Positions 1 to 5,689 of a DNA stretch of 8,099 nucleotides are shown here, piece after piece; position 1 is the first letter of the stretch; each line of letters begins with the position of its first letter. Below the pieces are notes generated by a model. That model saw only the letters and a program-made list of their open reading frames with translations, made no database searches and was not told the DNA's origin. The stretch is from Candidatus Uhrbacteria bacterium. GTDB lineage: Bacteria > Patescibacteriota > Patescibacteriia > 2-12-FULL-60-25. Both the position numbers and the translations under genes were made by a program. Location: contig VGLT01000040.1 in NCBI GenBank assembly GCA_016866635.1, forward strand, positions 1-8,099. The letters are read 5' to 3'.

Positions 1-930
1 TCAGGAAAGAGTACGATTTGCTCCCTGTTCATAAAATATCTCGAAAAGAAGGAGCAGGTAGGTATTGCTGTGGACGCTGATATGAATATTCATCTGCCTA
101 TATTGCTCGGATGTTCTATCGATCCAAAGCATGCATTATCTTTGCCAGAAAACAGCTTGAAGGTGAAGGAATATCTCAAAGGAACAAATGCGCGTATTAA
201 AGATGCATCTTCGATCGTAAAATCTACTCCGCCCGGCCGAGGCTCCTGTTTTTTGACTTGCAATGCAGATCATCCCATTCTCTCTTCATTTGCGTCATCC
301 CTCGGTCATTTTGGATTTTTGCTCCATGTCGGAACGTACGAAAAAGATGGTATTGGTGAAAGTTGTTACCACACCAACCTAGCCATTTTTGAATCGCTCC
401 TCTCTCACACTTTTCTGAAAAAAAACGAGTGGCTTGTGGCGGATATGGTGGCAGGTACGGACGCCTTTGCAGGTACACTTCACGCACAGTTTGATGCGAT
501 CGTTCTGATTGTTGAGCCGACACCTGAAGGTGTAAGTGTTTTTAAACAGTATATGGAGCTTGCCAAGGCTGCGAAAGTAGACGATTACATTTATGCTCTT
601 GGGAACAAAATAGATGATGATGAGGATATGGTATATCTGCAATCAAATATCGGCAGCAAGTTGGTTGGCTTTTTTCGTCGACAATTATATCTCAAGCGAT
701 CACGACAATCCGGTGAAACAATTGATATCGAGAAGATTGAAGGGGTTGAAAATGTATTTGATCGCCTGATAGAAATCACAAGAAGAAATATAGAAACAGA
801 AGATCATCGGATCAGTCTTTTGCATGACCTGCATCTCAAGCACGCGCAAGCCGATTATGTTATTGCTCGTTATGGAGACTTGTCCGAGCAAATCGATCCA
901 GATTTTTCATTGAGGGATGTGCAGCTATGA
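1..930 (+). CDS. CooC/ArsA-like P-loop ATPase (5' partial)
   Basis: The reading frame is open from base 1, so the gene starts before the window; 309 residues are visible. The first codons read SGKST, the end of a Walker A loop (GKGGxGKST type). It is followed by a strand ending VGIAVDADMN, where SIMIBI ATPases such as CooC, MinD and ArsA have their second Asp motif. Later DMVAGTDAFAG matches the switch-II region and YALGNKID the guanine/adenine-contact NK strand of CooC-like proteins. The family uses ATP-driven dimerisation, in CooC to insert nickel into carbon monoxide dehydrogenase. No such client is seen here, so the substrate is open. A GTG at 70 could be mistaken for the start, but this would remove the P-loop. 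The stop overlaps the next ATG in ATGA, implying coupled translation with the PLP decarboxylase. No membrane segment is evident. The family call is good; the CooC-versus-ArsA subfamily is uncertain. Confidence 0.8.
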   Translation, partial: SGKSTICSLFIKYLEKKEQVGIAVDADMNIHLPILLGCSIDPKHALSLPENSLKVKEYLKGTNARIKDASSIVKSTPPGRGSCFLTCNADHPILSSFASSLGHFGFLLHVGTYEKDGIGESCYHTNLAIFESLLSHTFLKKNEWLVADMVAGTDAFAGTLHAQFDAIVLIVEPTPEGVSVFKQYMELAKAAKVDDYIYALGNKIDDDEDMVYLQSNIGSKLVGFFRRQLYLKRSRQSGETIDIEKIEGVENVFDRLIEITRRNIETEDHRISLLHDLHLKHAQADYVIARYGDLSEQIDPDFSLRDVQL

Positions 931-2324
931 GTCTAAAACTCACACCTCTTATTCACGAGGAGGTCGTAGGTTTCTTGAAGAATCAGGATCGTTTATTTGA
1001 GTTGATTCGGTATCACGGATCACCTCTCAATCTTCTCTTTCCTAATTTGATGTCAGAAAACATCGCTCGTTTTCAAACGGTTCTTGAACGAAACATGGAT
1101 CGTAGCCAGATCTACTATGCACACAAACCAAATAAATCAGTCGAACTCCTTCAGACAGGGCAAACCGCAGGAATTGGTGTCGATGTTGCGTCGTTCAAGG
1201 AGTTAAACAATGCGTTGCAGACCGGTATCAGTCCAAAAAATATCGAAGCAACGGGTCCTAAAAACGATTTGTTTATCAAGCAAGGTGTAGAAGCTGAGAT
1301 CGTTTTTAATATCGATAGCCTTACGGAGTTAGCGCTCGTTATCCAAGAAAGCAAAAATCAAAGCAAAAAAACACGAGTCTATCTACGGCTGAATGGATTT
1401 TCTGCACAGCATACCAATGTGCGCTGGAGCGAATCTCGTTTCGGTATTCTGATAAAAGATCTGCCGGTTATTTTGCAACAACTTATCAATCAGAAAGATT
1501 TCATCCAGCTGATCGGCTTCTCATTTCACATCAATGCGGGCGGTAAAAAGGAACGGTTAATCGCTATAGAAAATTCCATTGAATGCACACTTGCGGCACG
1601 TAAATTAGGTCTGAACCCACAGTTCATTAATATAGGAGGAGGATTTCACATAAGCTACCTTGCACATCAAGAAGAATGGCACGATTACATCTCTGCTCTT
1701 AAACGATCTGTACTAGGTCATGTCGAACGTCTTTCTTGGAATGACTCAGGGTTAGGATATAAAAATCGTTCCGGTGCTCTTGAGGGGGGTCCGAATTTTG
1801 GTGAGTTCTATCATGAACTCGTAAAAGAACGTGAGCTGGAAGATCTATTGAACGAAAAGCTGCCCACGTACAACCTCTCTGTTAAAACGATTCTGAACGA
1901 GATGCTTATCGGACTTGCCATAGAACCGGGACGCGCTCTCCTCGATCAGGTGGGTGTAACCGTGGCTGAAGTACTGGATGTCAAAGAAACATCGTCCGGA
2001 GATCAAGTTGTCATCGTGGATATGAACCGCTCGAACATCAACGCCATCGATATGGAGCTCATGTTCGATCCGCTTCTTGTGTCGCAGGAACAAGACCACG
2101 ACAAGCCATTTTTCGCATTCATCGCTGGAAATCTCTGTCTTCATAGCGACTTAATTTATCGTCACAAAACTTTTTTCCCTCATCAACCACACAGAGGCGA
2201 TCTTCTTGTATTCGTCAATACAGGCGCCTACAACATGAATTTCGCTGAAAGCGCCACACTCGGTCAACCGGTCGCAAAGACAGTCATTGTAAAAGACAAA
2301 ACCGTATGCTCTACAGAAACATAA
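927..2324 (+). CDS. Y4yA-family fold-type III PLP-dependent decarboxylase
   Basis: This 465-residue protein is of the alanine-racemase-barrel decarboxylase class (diaminopimelate/ornithine decarboxylase relatives). Visible landmarks in family order are: YYAHK with the likely Schiff-base Lys at 67; GFSFHINAGG near 197-206 (the HxG region); the phosphate-binding GGGF at 237-240; EPGR at 333-336; CLHSD at 404-408, the equivalent of the catalytic CExxD loop; and GAY at 433-435. The segment of about residues 245-325 between GGGF and EPGR is longer than in plain LysA and fits the Y4yA type. The start follows GAGGG at 912-916 and overlaps the upstream stop by 4 bases. It is likely cytosolic and removes a carboxylate from an amino-acid-like substrate. 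By analogy with SbnH and Y4yA, which sit beside CysK-like enzymes, the substrate may be a diaminopropionate conjugate, but that is inference. Confidence 0.85.
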   Translation: MSLKLTPLIHEEVVGFLKNQDRLFELIRYHGSPLNLLFPNLMSENIARFQTVLERNMDRSQIYYAHKPNKSVELLQTGQTAGIGVDVASFKELNNALQTGISPKNIEATGPKNDLFIKQGVEAEIVFNIDSLTELALVIQESKNQSKKTRVYLRLNGFSAQHTNVRWSESRFGILIKDLPVILQQLINQKDFIQLIGFSFHINAGGKKERLIAIENSIECTLAARKLGLNPQFINIGGGFHISYLAHQEEWHDYISALKRSVLGHVERLSWNDSGLGYKNRSGALEGGPNFGEFYHELVKERELEDLLNEKLPTYNLSVKTILNEMLIGLAIEPGRALLDQVGVTVAEVLDVKETSSGDQVVIVDMNRSNINAIDMELMFDPLLVSQEQDHDKPFFAFIAGNLCLHSDLIYRHKTFFPHQPHRGDLLVFVNTGAYNMNFAESATLGQPVAKTVIVKDKTVCSTET

Positions 2325-3610
2325 CAGAACTCATTGGAAATACACCATTACTTCAGATAGACCCCAGCGTCCACAGTATTCCAAACGTAAATTTGTACGC
2401 AAAGCTTGAGTATTACAACCCATTCGGATCGGTGAAAGATCGAATGGCTTTAGGCATCTTGAAAGATGACATTGATTCAATCCGACAAGGCAACCAAACA
2501 ATTGTTGAAATGTCGAGCGGGAATACCGCTAAGGCATTACAGGGCATTGCTTCCATTCACGGAATTCCGTTTAAAACGATCACAAATCGTATAAAAGTTC
2601 CTGAAGTGAAGGACATTCTTAAAATTATGGGAACGGATATTCAGGAACTTCCTGGTAAAAGTGATTGTCACGACCCAAATGACCCAAATGATCCGCTTGT
2701 GTATGTTCATGAAGAAATTCGCAATCATCCCGGCAAGGTGTATTTTACATCGCAATATAGTAACGAAAAGAATATAGACGCGCATTATCGAACAACAGGA
2801 GAAGAGTTGCTCAATGATTTGAATCGTATCGATTTCTTTTTTGGCGGTGTAGGAACATCTGGATCAACACGTGGGACGTCAATGCGAATCCAAACACGTG
2901 ATAGAGCATTGAGAGTTATCGGCGTCGTTGCCTCAAAGGGTGGTTATATTCCTGGCATTCGCAATCGTGATGAAGTACTTGAGGTTGGGCTGTTCGATCC
3001 GACCTTCTACACATGTCTTCTCGAGGTAAATCCGGGAGCAGCCGTTGATGCTGAAATTGAACTCATACAGCGATCTGGAATTTTGTGTGGTCCAACAAGC
3101 GGAGCTGTCTTTGCGGCTGTAAAGGACTACTTTCATCAGTTTCCAGTAAAACAGCCTGTGAATGTTGTGTTCATTGTTTGTGATCGGATGGAATGGTATG
3201 TGAGCTACATGACCAAATATCGTCCAGATTTACTCGGAATCGAAAAACCCTCCTGTGCTTCTGAGAGGCTTACAGAAGAAGACCTTTTGTATGTTGATGA
3301 GTTGACACCCCAAGAGGTATACGAAAAAATAAATCGAGGAGTGATTCTCATCGATAGCCGAAGTCATCCATCGTTTAAGACCATTCATATCGACGGTTCG
3401 TTGAACATACCCGAAGAGACGCTCTTTGAATGGCTTGAAAACGATGTGAAGTTTTGTCCGGATAAGCCCATCATTTTTGTGTGTCCGTTTGGTCGAAGAA
3501 GTAAACGTGCAGCGGCCATGATGAAAAAACTCGGTTATGAAGCGTACTCGCTTAAGGGGGGAATTTTTTCTTGGCAGGACGAAAACTTTCCAATACATCA
3601 TCACCTATAA
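2306..3610 (+). CDS. Cysteine-synthase-like PLP enzyme fused to a rhodanese domain
   Basis: The protein has 434 residues in two domains. Residues 1 to about 310 are a fold-type II (CysK/CBS) beta-family enzyme: ELIGNTPLL at 8-16, PLP Lys44 in NPFGSVKDR, SSGNT at 70-74 for substrate carboxylate binding, GVGTSGSTRG at 181-190 for phosphate binding, and GPTSG at 262-266 holding the pyridine-nitrogen Ser/Thr. Residues about 325-432 are a rhodanese domain (LIDSRSHPSF, HIDGSLNIP) with the active loop CPFGRRS and Cys393. The first domain should perform beta-replacement on an activated serine. The second can carry a persulfide. Beta-replacement with glutamate (as in SbnA) or with sulfide are both possible. 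The start lies 19 bases inside the upstream gene; it has little Shine-Dalgarno but matches the family N-terminus. A short in-frame DPNDPND repeat at 123-129 is unusual. The fold calls are secure, the reaction is not. Confidence 0.88.
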   Translation: MLYRNITELIGNTPLLQIDPSVHSIPNVNLYAKLEYYNPFGSVKDRMALGILKDDIDSIRQGNQTIVEMSSGNTAKALQGIASIHGIPFKTITNRIKVPEVKDILKIMGTDIQELPGKSDCHDPNDPNDPLVYVHEEIRNHPGKVYFTSQYSNEKNIDAHYRTTGEELLNDLNRIDFFFGGVGTSGSTRGTSMRIQTRDRALRVIGVVASKGGYIPGIRNRDEVLEVGLFDPTFYTCLLEVNPGAAVDAEIELIQRSGILCGPTSGAVFAAVKDYFHQFPVKQPVNVVFIVCDRMEWYVSYMTKYRPDLLGIEKPSCASERLTEEDLLYVDELTPQEVYEKINRGVILIDSRSHPSFKTIHIDGSLNIPEETLFEWLENDVKFCPDKPIIFVCPFGRRSKRAAAMMKKLGYEAYSLKGGIFSWQDENFPIHHHL

Positions 3611-3804
3611 ACGTTCGTATGTGCATGGTTTGTGGGGATCCTATTCAAACTCAACAAGAAGTCATCACTGCTGTTAATGCCGCACAAGCATTAGCATCTA
3701 TTCCCATCTCTGCGATCATCGTCTGGCGAATCAGAGATCTTTTTCGCTCGATAAAAGCAATGACTTCCGATATCTTCAAACGTCTATGGAGAAAAAAGAA
3801 CTAA
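3571..3804 (+). CDS. Small CxxC protein with one hydrophobic segment
   Basis: I do not recognise this 77-residue protein. It starts at TTG 3571 behind a G-run at 3556-3561, 9 bases upstream, and overlaps the rhodanese gene by 40 bases. A shorter form from ATG 3619 would have 61 residues but no clear ribosome site. Near the start it has MCMVCGDPI, a single CxxC, then a mostly uncharged stretch ITAVNAAQALASIPISAIIVW that could cross or touch the membrane. The tail is basic (KRLWRKKN). The C-terminus overlaps the Fur gene by 19 bases. Its place between overlapping genes makes it likely to be expressed. The CxxC could bind a metal or accept sulfur from the rhodanese domain; this is inferred only from position and motif. 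Confidence 0.6.
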   Translation: MAGRKLSNTSSPINVRMCMVCGDPIQTQQEVITAVNAAQALASIPISAIIVWRIRDLFRSIKAMTSDIFKRLWRKKN

Positions 3805-4205
3805 AAAATTTGCTCAGAAAAAAGGGGATGCGTGCGACAGAGAATCGCATGAGAGTGCTGCTTTTTGCGAAAAAACAAAAGCATCCTATCGGAATAGAAG
3901 TTTTTAAAAAGGAATTTCCCAAGATTAATGAAGTGACCCTGTATCGTATGGCTACCGATTTTGTTGAGAAAGGAATTTGGTTAGCCTGTGATGTGGGACA
4001 TGGACATACTGATTTTGAGAGCGCACACAAACCTCACCACCATCATGCTGTATGCGAGTCTTGCGGGATCATCGAGGAGGTATATGGATGTCAGAATGAG
4101 TGTCAGTTTCTCACATCTATGAAACGAGATGCGAAAAAATTTACTCTTCTTCACACACCTCGCACCGCTGTTTTCGGCTTATGTCACTCTTGTAGCTCCT
4201 CATGA
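3786..4205 (+). CDS. Fur-family metal-responsive transcriptional regulator
   Basis: The 139-residue protein has the Fur layout. An N-terminal winged helix (about 1-75) contains INEVTLYRMATDFVEKGI, the counterpart of the usual TVYRxLxxLxxxGL. The hinge and metal region holds HGHTDFES and HKPHHHHAVCESCGIIEEV, with the HHHH cluster at 84-87 and CxxC at 90/93. A second pair, CHSC at 133/136, completes the structural zinc site, as in Fur, PerR and Zur. Recognition-helix residues differ from classical Fur, so the sensed metal cannot be named. The start overlaps the small CxxC gene by 19 bases and has no strong Shine-Dalgarno, suggesting coupling. As the last gene of the operon it may control the operon itself; the promoter lies outside the window. 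A hairpin follows 79 bases after the stop. Confidence 0.88.
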   Translation: MEKKELKNLLRKKGMRATENRMRVLLFAKKQKHPIGIEVFKKEFPKINEVTLYRMATDFVEKGIWLACDVGHGHTDFESAHKPHHHHAVCESCGIIEEVYGCQNECQFLTSMKRDAKKFTLLHTPRTAVFGLCHSCSSS

Positions 4206-4283
4206 GGAGTAATAAACTCCCGAAACCGCATCCACCCGCGCAATTCCTCTACCCATTGGTTGCAACCAAGTCTCCGAAGGGTC

Positions 4284-4324
4284 ACCACATGAAAACACCA
4301 GCTCGCCTGGTGTTTTCATGTGGT
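4284..4324 (+). terminator. Perfect 18-bp dyad, likely end of the five-gene operon
   Basis: Two 18-base arms (4284-4301 and 4307-4324) are exact reverse complements around the 5-base loop CTCGC. The inner part ACACCAG/CTGGTGT is preceded by AAAA and followed by TTTT, so it can act as an intrinsic terminator in either direction. It is the first strong hairpin after the Fur stop. The outer part (ACCACAT/ATGTGGT) lengthens the stem beyond what termination needs. A weaker 5-bp hairpin (GGAGT/ACTCC) sits immediately after the stop codon. Confidence 0.7.
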
Positions 4325-4332
4325 AAATCCAA

Positions 4333-4448
4333 GCGCATGCCATTGAGGCATGCGCGTCAGGAGGCGAACGCCGGAGCCATGTGCCGCCGACTCTGCTGGG
4401 AGGCGGCACGGCGAGGCGGTGGCCAGGCCAGGTCGGCGGAAGCCGACC
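4333..4448. other. GC-rich cluster of three hairpins
   Basis: Three short dyads lie between two long ones: GCGCATGCC/GGCATGCGC (4333-4341 with 4347-4355, loop ATTGA), GTGCCGCC/GGCGGCAC (4381-4388 with 4402-4409, 13-base loop), and GGTCGGC/GCCGACC (4431-4437 with 4442-4448, loop GGAA). Open frames cross it on both strands but resemble no protein I know. It may encode a structured RNA, be part of a repeat element, or be decayed foreign DNA. No promoter was seen. Confidence 0.4.
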
Positions 4449-4473
4449 AGAGCCGCGGCCGACTCCCTGTGGG

Positions 4474-4524
4474 GTCACCAATTAAAAACACCCAAGTTGC
4501 ACTTGGGTGTTTTTAATTGGTGAC
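4474..4524. repeat. Perfect 24-bp dyad with terminator-like core
   Basis: The left arm starts GTCACCAATT and runs through AAAAACACCCAAG; the right arm is its exact complement, ending AATTGGTGAC. With the T/A pair beside the TGC loop the stem is 24 bp. The AAAAACACCC/GGGTGTTTTT core is an intrinsic-terminator shape usable on both strands, yet no gene that it would end is adjacent. It begins with the same GGGTCACCA (4472-4480) as the dyad after the Fur gene (4279-4287). Confidence 0.7.
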
Positions 4525-4526
4525 AA

Positions 4527-4552
4527 GAGCAAGCCAACAATTTGGCTTGCTC
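4527..4552. repeat. 11-bp inverted repeat beside the IS30 remnant
   Basis: GAGCAAGCCAA (4527-4537) pairs exactly with TTGGCTTGCTC (4542-4552) across the loop CAAT. It directly follows the 24-bp dyad and directly precedes the IS30-like coding remnant. It could belong to the repeat element or mark a break point. Confidence 0.55.
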
Positions 4553-4553
4553 G

Positions 4554-4700
4554 GGGGAGTCGAACGCCGGTATCGCACGTCGCCTTGGACGATATGCGAG
4601 CACCGTCTCCCGTGAAATCCGTCAACACGAAGGCACAACTCAAGATAGGTCTATGCGCGTCTTACATGAAACCATCCATCCGTACGTCTATCCTGCCTCG
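4554..4700 (+). pseudogene. Remnant of an IS30-family transposase
   Basis: In one frame this stretch reads SNAGIARRLGRYASTVSREI, matching the N-terminal helix-turn-helix of IS30-family transposases (usual form IAxxLGRxxSTISREI). Directly after come MRVLHETIHPYVY, close to the RVSHETIYxYIY motif that in intact enzymes lies many tens of residues further on. The frame runs to a stop at 4793 without the DDE catalytic part. The 5' end is lost at the neighbouring inverted repeat. This is a short, internally deleted and truncated fossil, and no IS ends could be identified. Confidence 0.65.
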
Positions 4701-4813
4701 CGGCAGTTTCAAAAAAGAACGTCTCAACGTTCGCCCCGCGCCGCTCCCCACTTTTACAAACCCGAAGAAATTGTTGCCAAACTCGTTGCGTGAAATTTTT
4801 GAAACCAAAATTG

Positions 4814-4852
4814 AAAAACCCGGGTCGCGCACGTACAGCGCTTCCCGGGTTT
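4814..4852 (-). terminator. Intrinsic terminator after the DUF1874 gene
   Basis: On the minus strand AAACCCGGG (4852-4844) pairs with CCCGGGTTT (4824-4816) and is followed by further T residues. The inner loop contains GCGC on both sides, which may extend the stem. It lies about 95 bases downstream of the DUF1874 stop with no gene between, so it most likely ends that transcript. It can also form on the plus strand. Confidence 0.7.
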
Positions 4853-4945
4853 GTAGGATCGAGTCACCTCCGTATCCACGTGATCCGTTCGTGGGAAGAG
4901 TATCCTCGTTGTCCGCGTATCCCCTGCGCGGCGAGGTTGGTTCGG

Positions 4946-5290
4946 CTACTCGATCGTGTAGAGGCCGAACCGGAACTTGGCGCCCGCCACCTCCTCGGCG
5001 GTGTACTCGTGTCGACCCTCGAGCCTGGGCAGACCGCTCACACCCATGATGAGCAGGTTGTCGCCCTTGCCGAGGTTCACGATCGGCGCCTTGGCGGGGA
5101 TCTCCACGTTGATGCCGTAGCGCTCGCGCATCACCCCGATGGTGAGGGCATGGGACGGGTTCAGGCAGGGCTCGACACCCTCCTGGATCACCGTCTTGGC
5201 CTCGTCGGGGGTGAGGTCGCGCCGCCGGATCGTGGTCTCGCCCGCGGGGAACATGTTGTCTGCAATGCCGAAGCCGAAGAACGTACGCAT
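4946..5290 (-). CDS. DUF1874 / STIV B116-like protein (AcrIII-1/Crn2 ring nuclease relative)
   Basis: The protein has 114 residues, the size of this one-domain family. It starts at ATG 5290 behind AGGAGG (5301-5296), a strong ribosome site. From memory of the family, the order of motifs fits: a short N-terminal strand ending in NM (12-13), DLTPDEAKTVIQEG, SHALT with His47, GKGDNLLIMGVSG, RLEGRHEYTAEEV, and the closing strand FRFGLYTIE. In the viral anti-CRISPR AcrIII-1 and in cellular Crn2, this fold binds and cuts cyclic tetra-adenylate; His47 and an Arg near the RLEEG motif are key there and both have counterparts here (His47, Arg89). The N-terminal Asn and Ser of the viral protein look replaced (FGFGIADNM). 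Activity is therefore unproven; many bacterial members (YddF type) have no known role. GC content is about 65%, far above the left operon, suggesting transfer. It has its own terminator and no partner gene. Confidence 0.7.
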   Translation of the reverse strand: MRTFFGFGIADNMFPAGETTIRRRDLTPDEAKTVIQEGVEPCLNPSHALTIGVMRERYGINVEIPAKAPIVNLGKGDNLLIMGVSGLPRLEGRHEYTAEEVAGAKFRFGLYTIE

Positions 5291-5416
5291 GTGTGCCTCC
5301 TGTAGGTGGGCCAGCTTGCCAGCTGACGGTTTCCGGAATGGAACCGATTGCGAATCCTTGAGATATTCTCGCGGATCTTGACTGAAAGCTGTGAGGGCTT
5401 CCTTTCAAGTCCCACG

Positions 5417-5475
5417 AAAAAAACACTGATGTTTGTGATTCTTCGGAAGAGAAGCAACGCAAACATCAGCGTTTT
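5417..5475 (-). terminator. Strong intrinsic terminator or attenuator upstream of the DUF1874 gene
   Basis: On the minus strand AAAACGCTGATGTTTG (5475-5460) pairs with CAAACATCAGTGTTTT (5435-5420): 16 pairs, one of them G-U, followed by seven T residues (5423-5417). The same pairing on the plus strand would contain an A/C mismatch, which supports the minus strand as the functional one. It stands 127 bases before the DUF1874 start and downstream of a promoter, so it ends a short RNA or attenuates the gene. Confidence 0.75.
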
Positions 5476-5548
5476 GCTGACCATCCTGTTATCGGGACCA
5501 TGGATGGTTATGGCTCTCTCCCCAGAAAGTTTGAATGTTCACTTTACG
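5417..5548 (-). ncRNA. Candidate small RNA or regulatory leader, about 130 nt
   Basis: A good promoter (-10 at 5560-5555) predicts a start near 5548 and the terminator ends it near 5417. No convincing gene lies between; a 98-residue frame starting at 5484 spans the terminator and looks like chance. The RNA can form AAAGU/ACUUU near its 5' end, ACCAUCC/GGAUGGU in the middle, then the terminator. GAGAGAG (5520-5514) could also pair with UUCUCUU (5453-5447) in the terminator loop, a possible alternative structure. It matches no RNA family that I recognise. It may be a free small RNA or an attenuator for the DUF1874 gene. Confidence 0.45.
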
Positions 5549-5554
5549 CACTTT

Positions 5555-5583
5555 ATCCTATCATTTTTTGACCATTTTGTCAA
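5555..5583 (-). promoter_or_regulatory. Sigma-70-type promoter, minus strand
   Basis: On the minus strand a perfect -35 TTGACA (5583-5578), a 17-base spacer ending TGA and the -10 TAGGAT (5560-5555) form an extended -10 promoter (TGn before the -10 box). It points to the short terminated RNA and beyond it to the DUF1874 gene. Confidence 0.65.
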
Positions 5584-5595
5584 GAGGTTTTGACA
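5578..5595. promoter_or_regulatory. Inverted repeat TGTCAA-6-TTGACA over the -35 region
   Basis: TGTCAA (5578-5583) and TTGACA (5590-5595) are exact complements 6 bases apart. The left one is the -35 of the minus-strand promoter. The right one is a consensus -35 for the plus strand, but its -10 (TACATT after 19 bases) is poor. The pair could be an operator over the minus-strand promoter or two back-to-back -35 boxes. A TTTTGAC direct repeat is also present around it. Confidence 0.35.
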
Positions 5596-5640
5596 CTATT
5601 TTGGCTAATATCAGTACATTTCGCTGGAGGGCTACCACAT

Positions 5641-5665
5641 AAAAACACCAGTTCTCTGGTGTGTT
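5641..5665 (-). terminator. Terminator after the NIF3/CutA-like gene
   Basis: On the minus strand ACACCAG (5662-5656) pairs with CTGGTGT (5651-5645) across AGAA and is followed by TTTT. It lies just downstream of the stop at 5690. Its plus-strand left flank ACCACAT (5634-5640) and AAAACACCAG equal those of the dyad after the Fur gene, but here the other flank has diverged. Confidence 0.75.
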
Positions 5666-5689
5666 CAGGGAGCCTTGATCAGAAAAAAT

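Noticed and set aside
2663..2694. Tandem repeat in the cysteine-synthase-like gene (GACCCAAAT twice)
   Set aside because: Only two short in-frame units coding DPNDPND; noted in the gene entry but too small to treat as a repeat feature.
4256..4290. tRNA gene ending in GTCACCA
   Set aside because: Only a tail-like end is present; no matching 5' acceptor strand, D-arm or anticodon arm was found about 70 bases upstream.
4202..4516. Plus- and minus-strand frames across the hairpin cluster
   Set aside because: Their translations consist of the palindromic repeats and match no protein family; no start signal stands out.
4279..4524. CRISPR array
   Set aside because: There are only two or three dyads, with different cores and no regular spacers.
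4662..5462. Minus-strand 266-residue frame and plus-strand frames over the DUF1874 gene
   Set aside because: High GC leaves several frames open; only the 114-residue frame has a ribosome site, recognisable motifs and a following terminator.
5188..5484. Minus-strand 98-residue frame with a hydrophobic start
   Set aside because: It runs through the terminator stem and out of frame into the well-supported DUF1874 gene; the hydrophobic look comes from the T-rich hairpin, and there is no spaced ribosome site.
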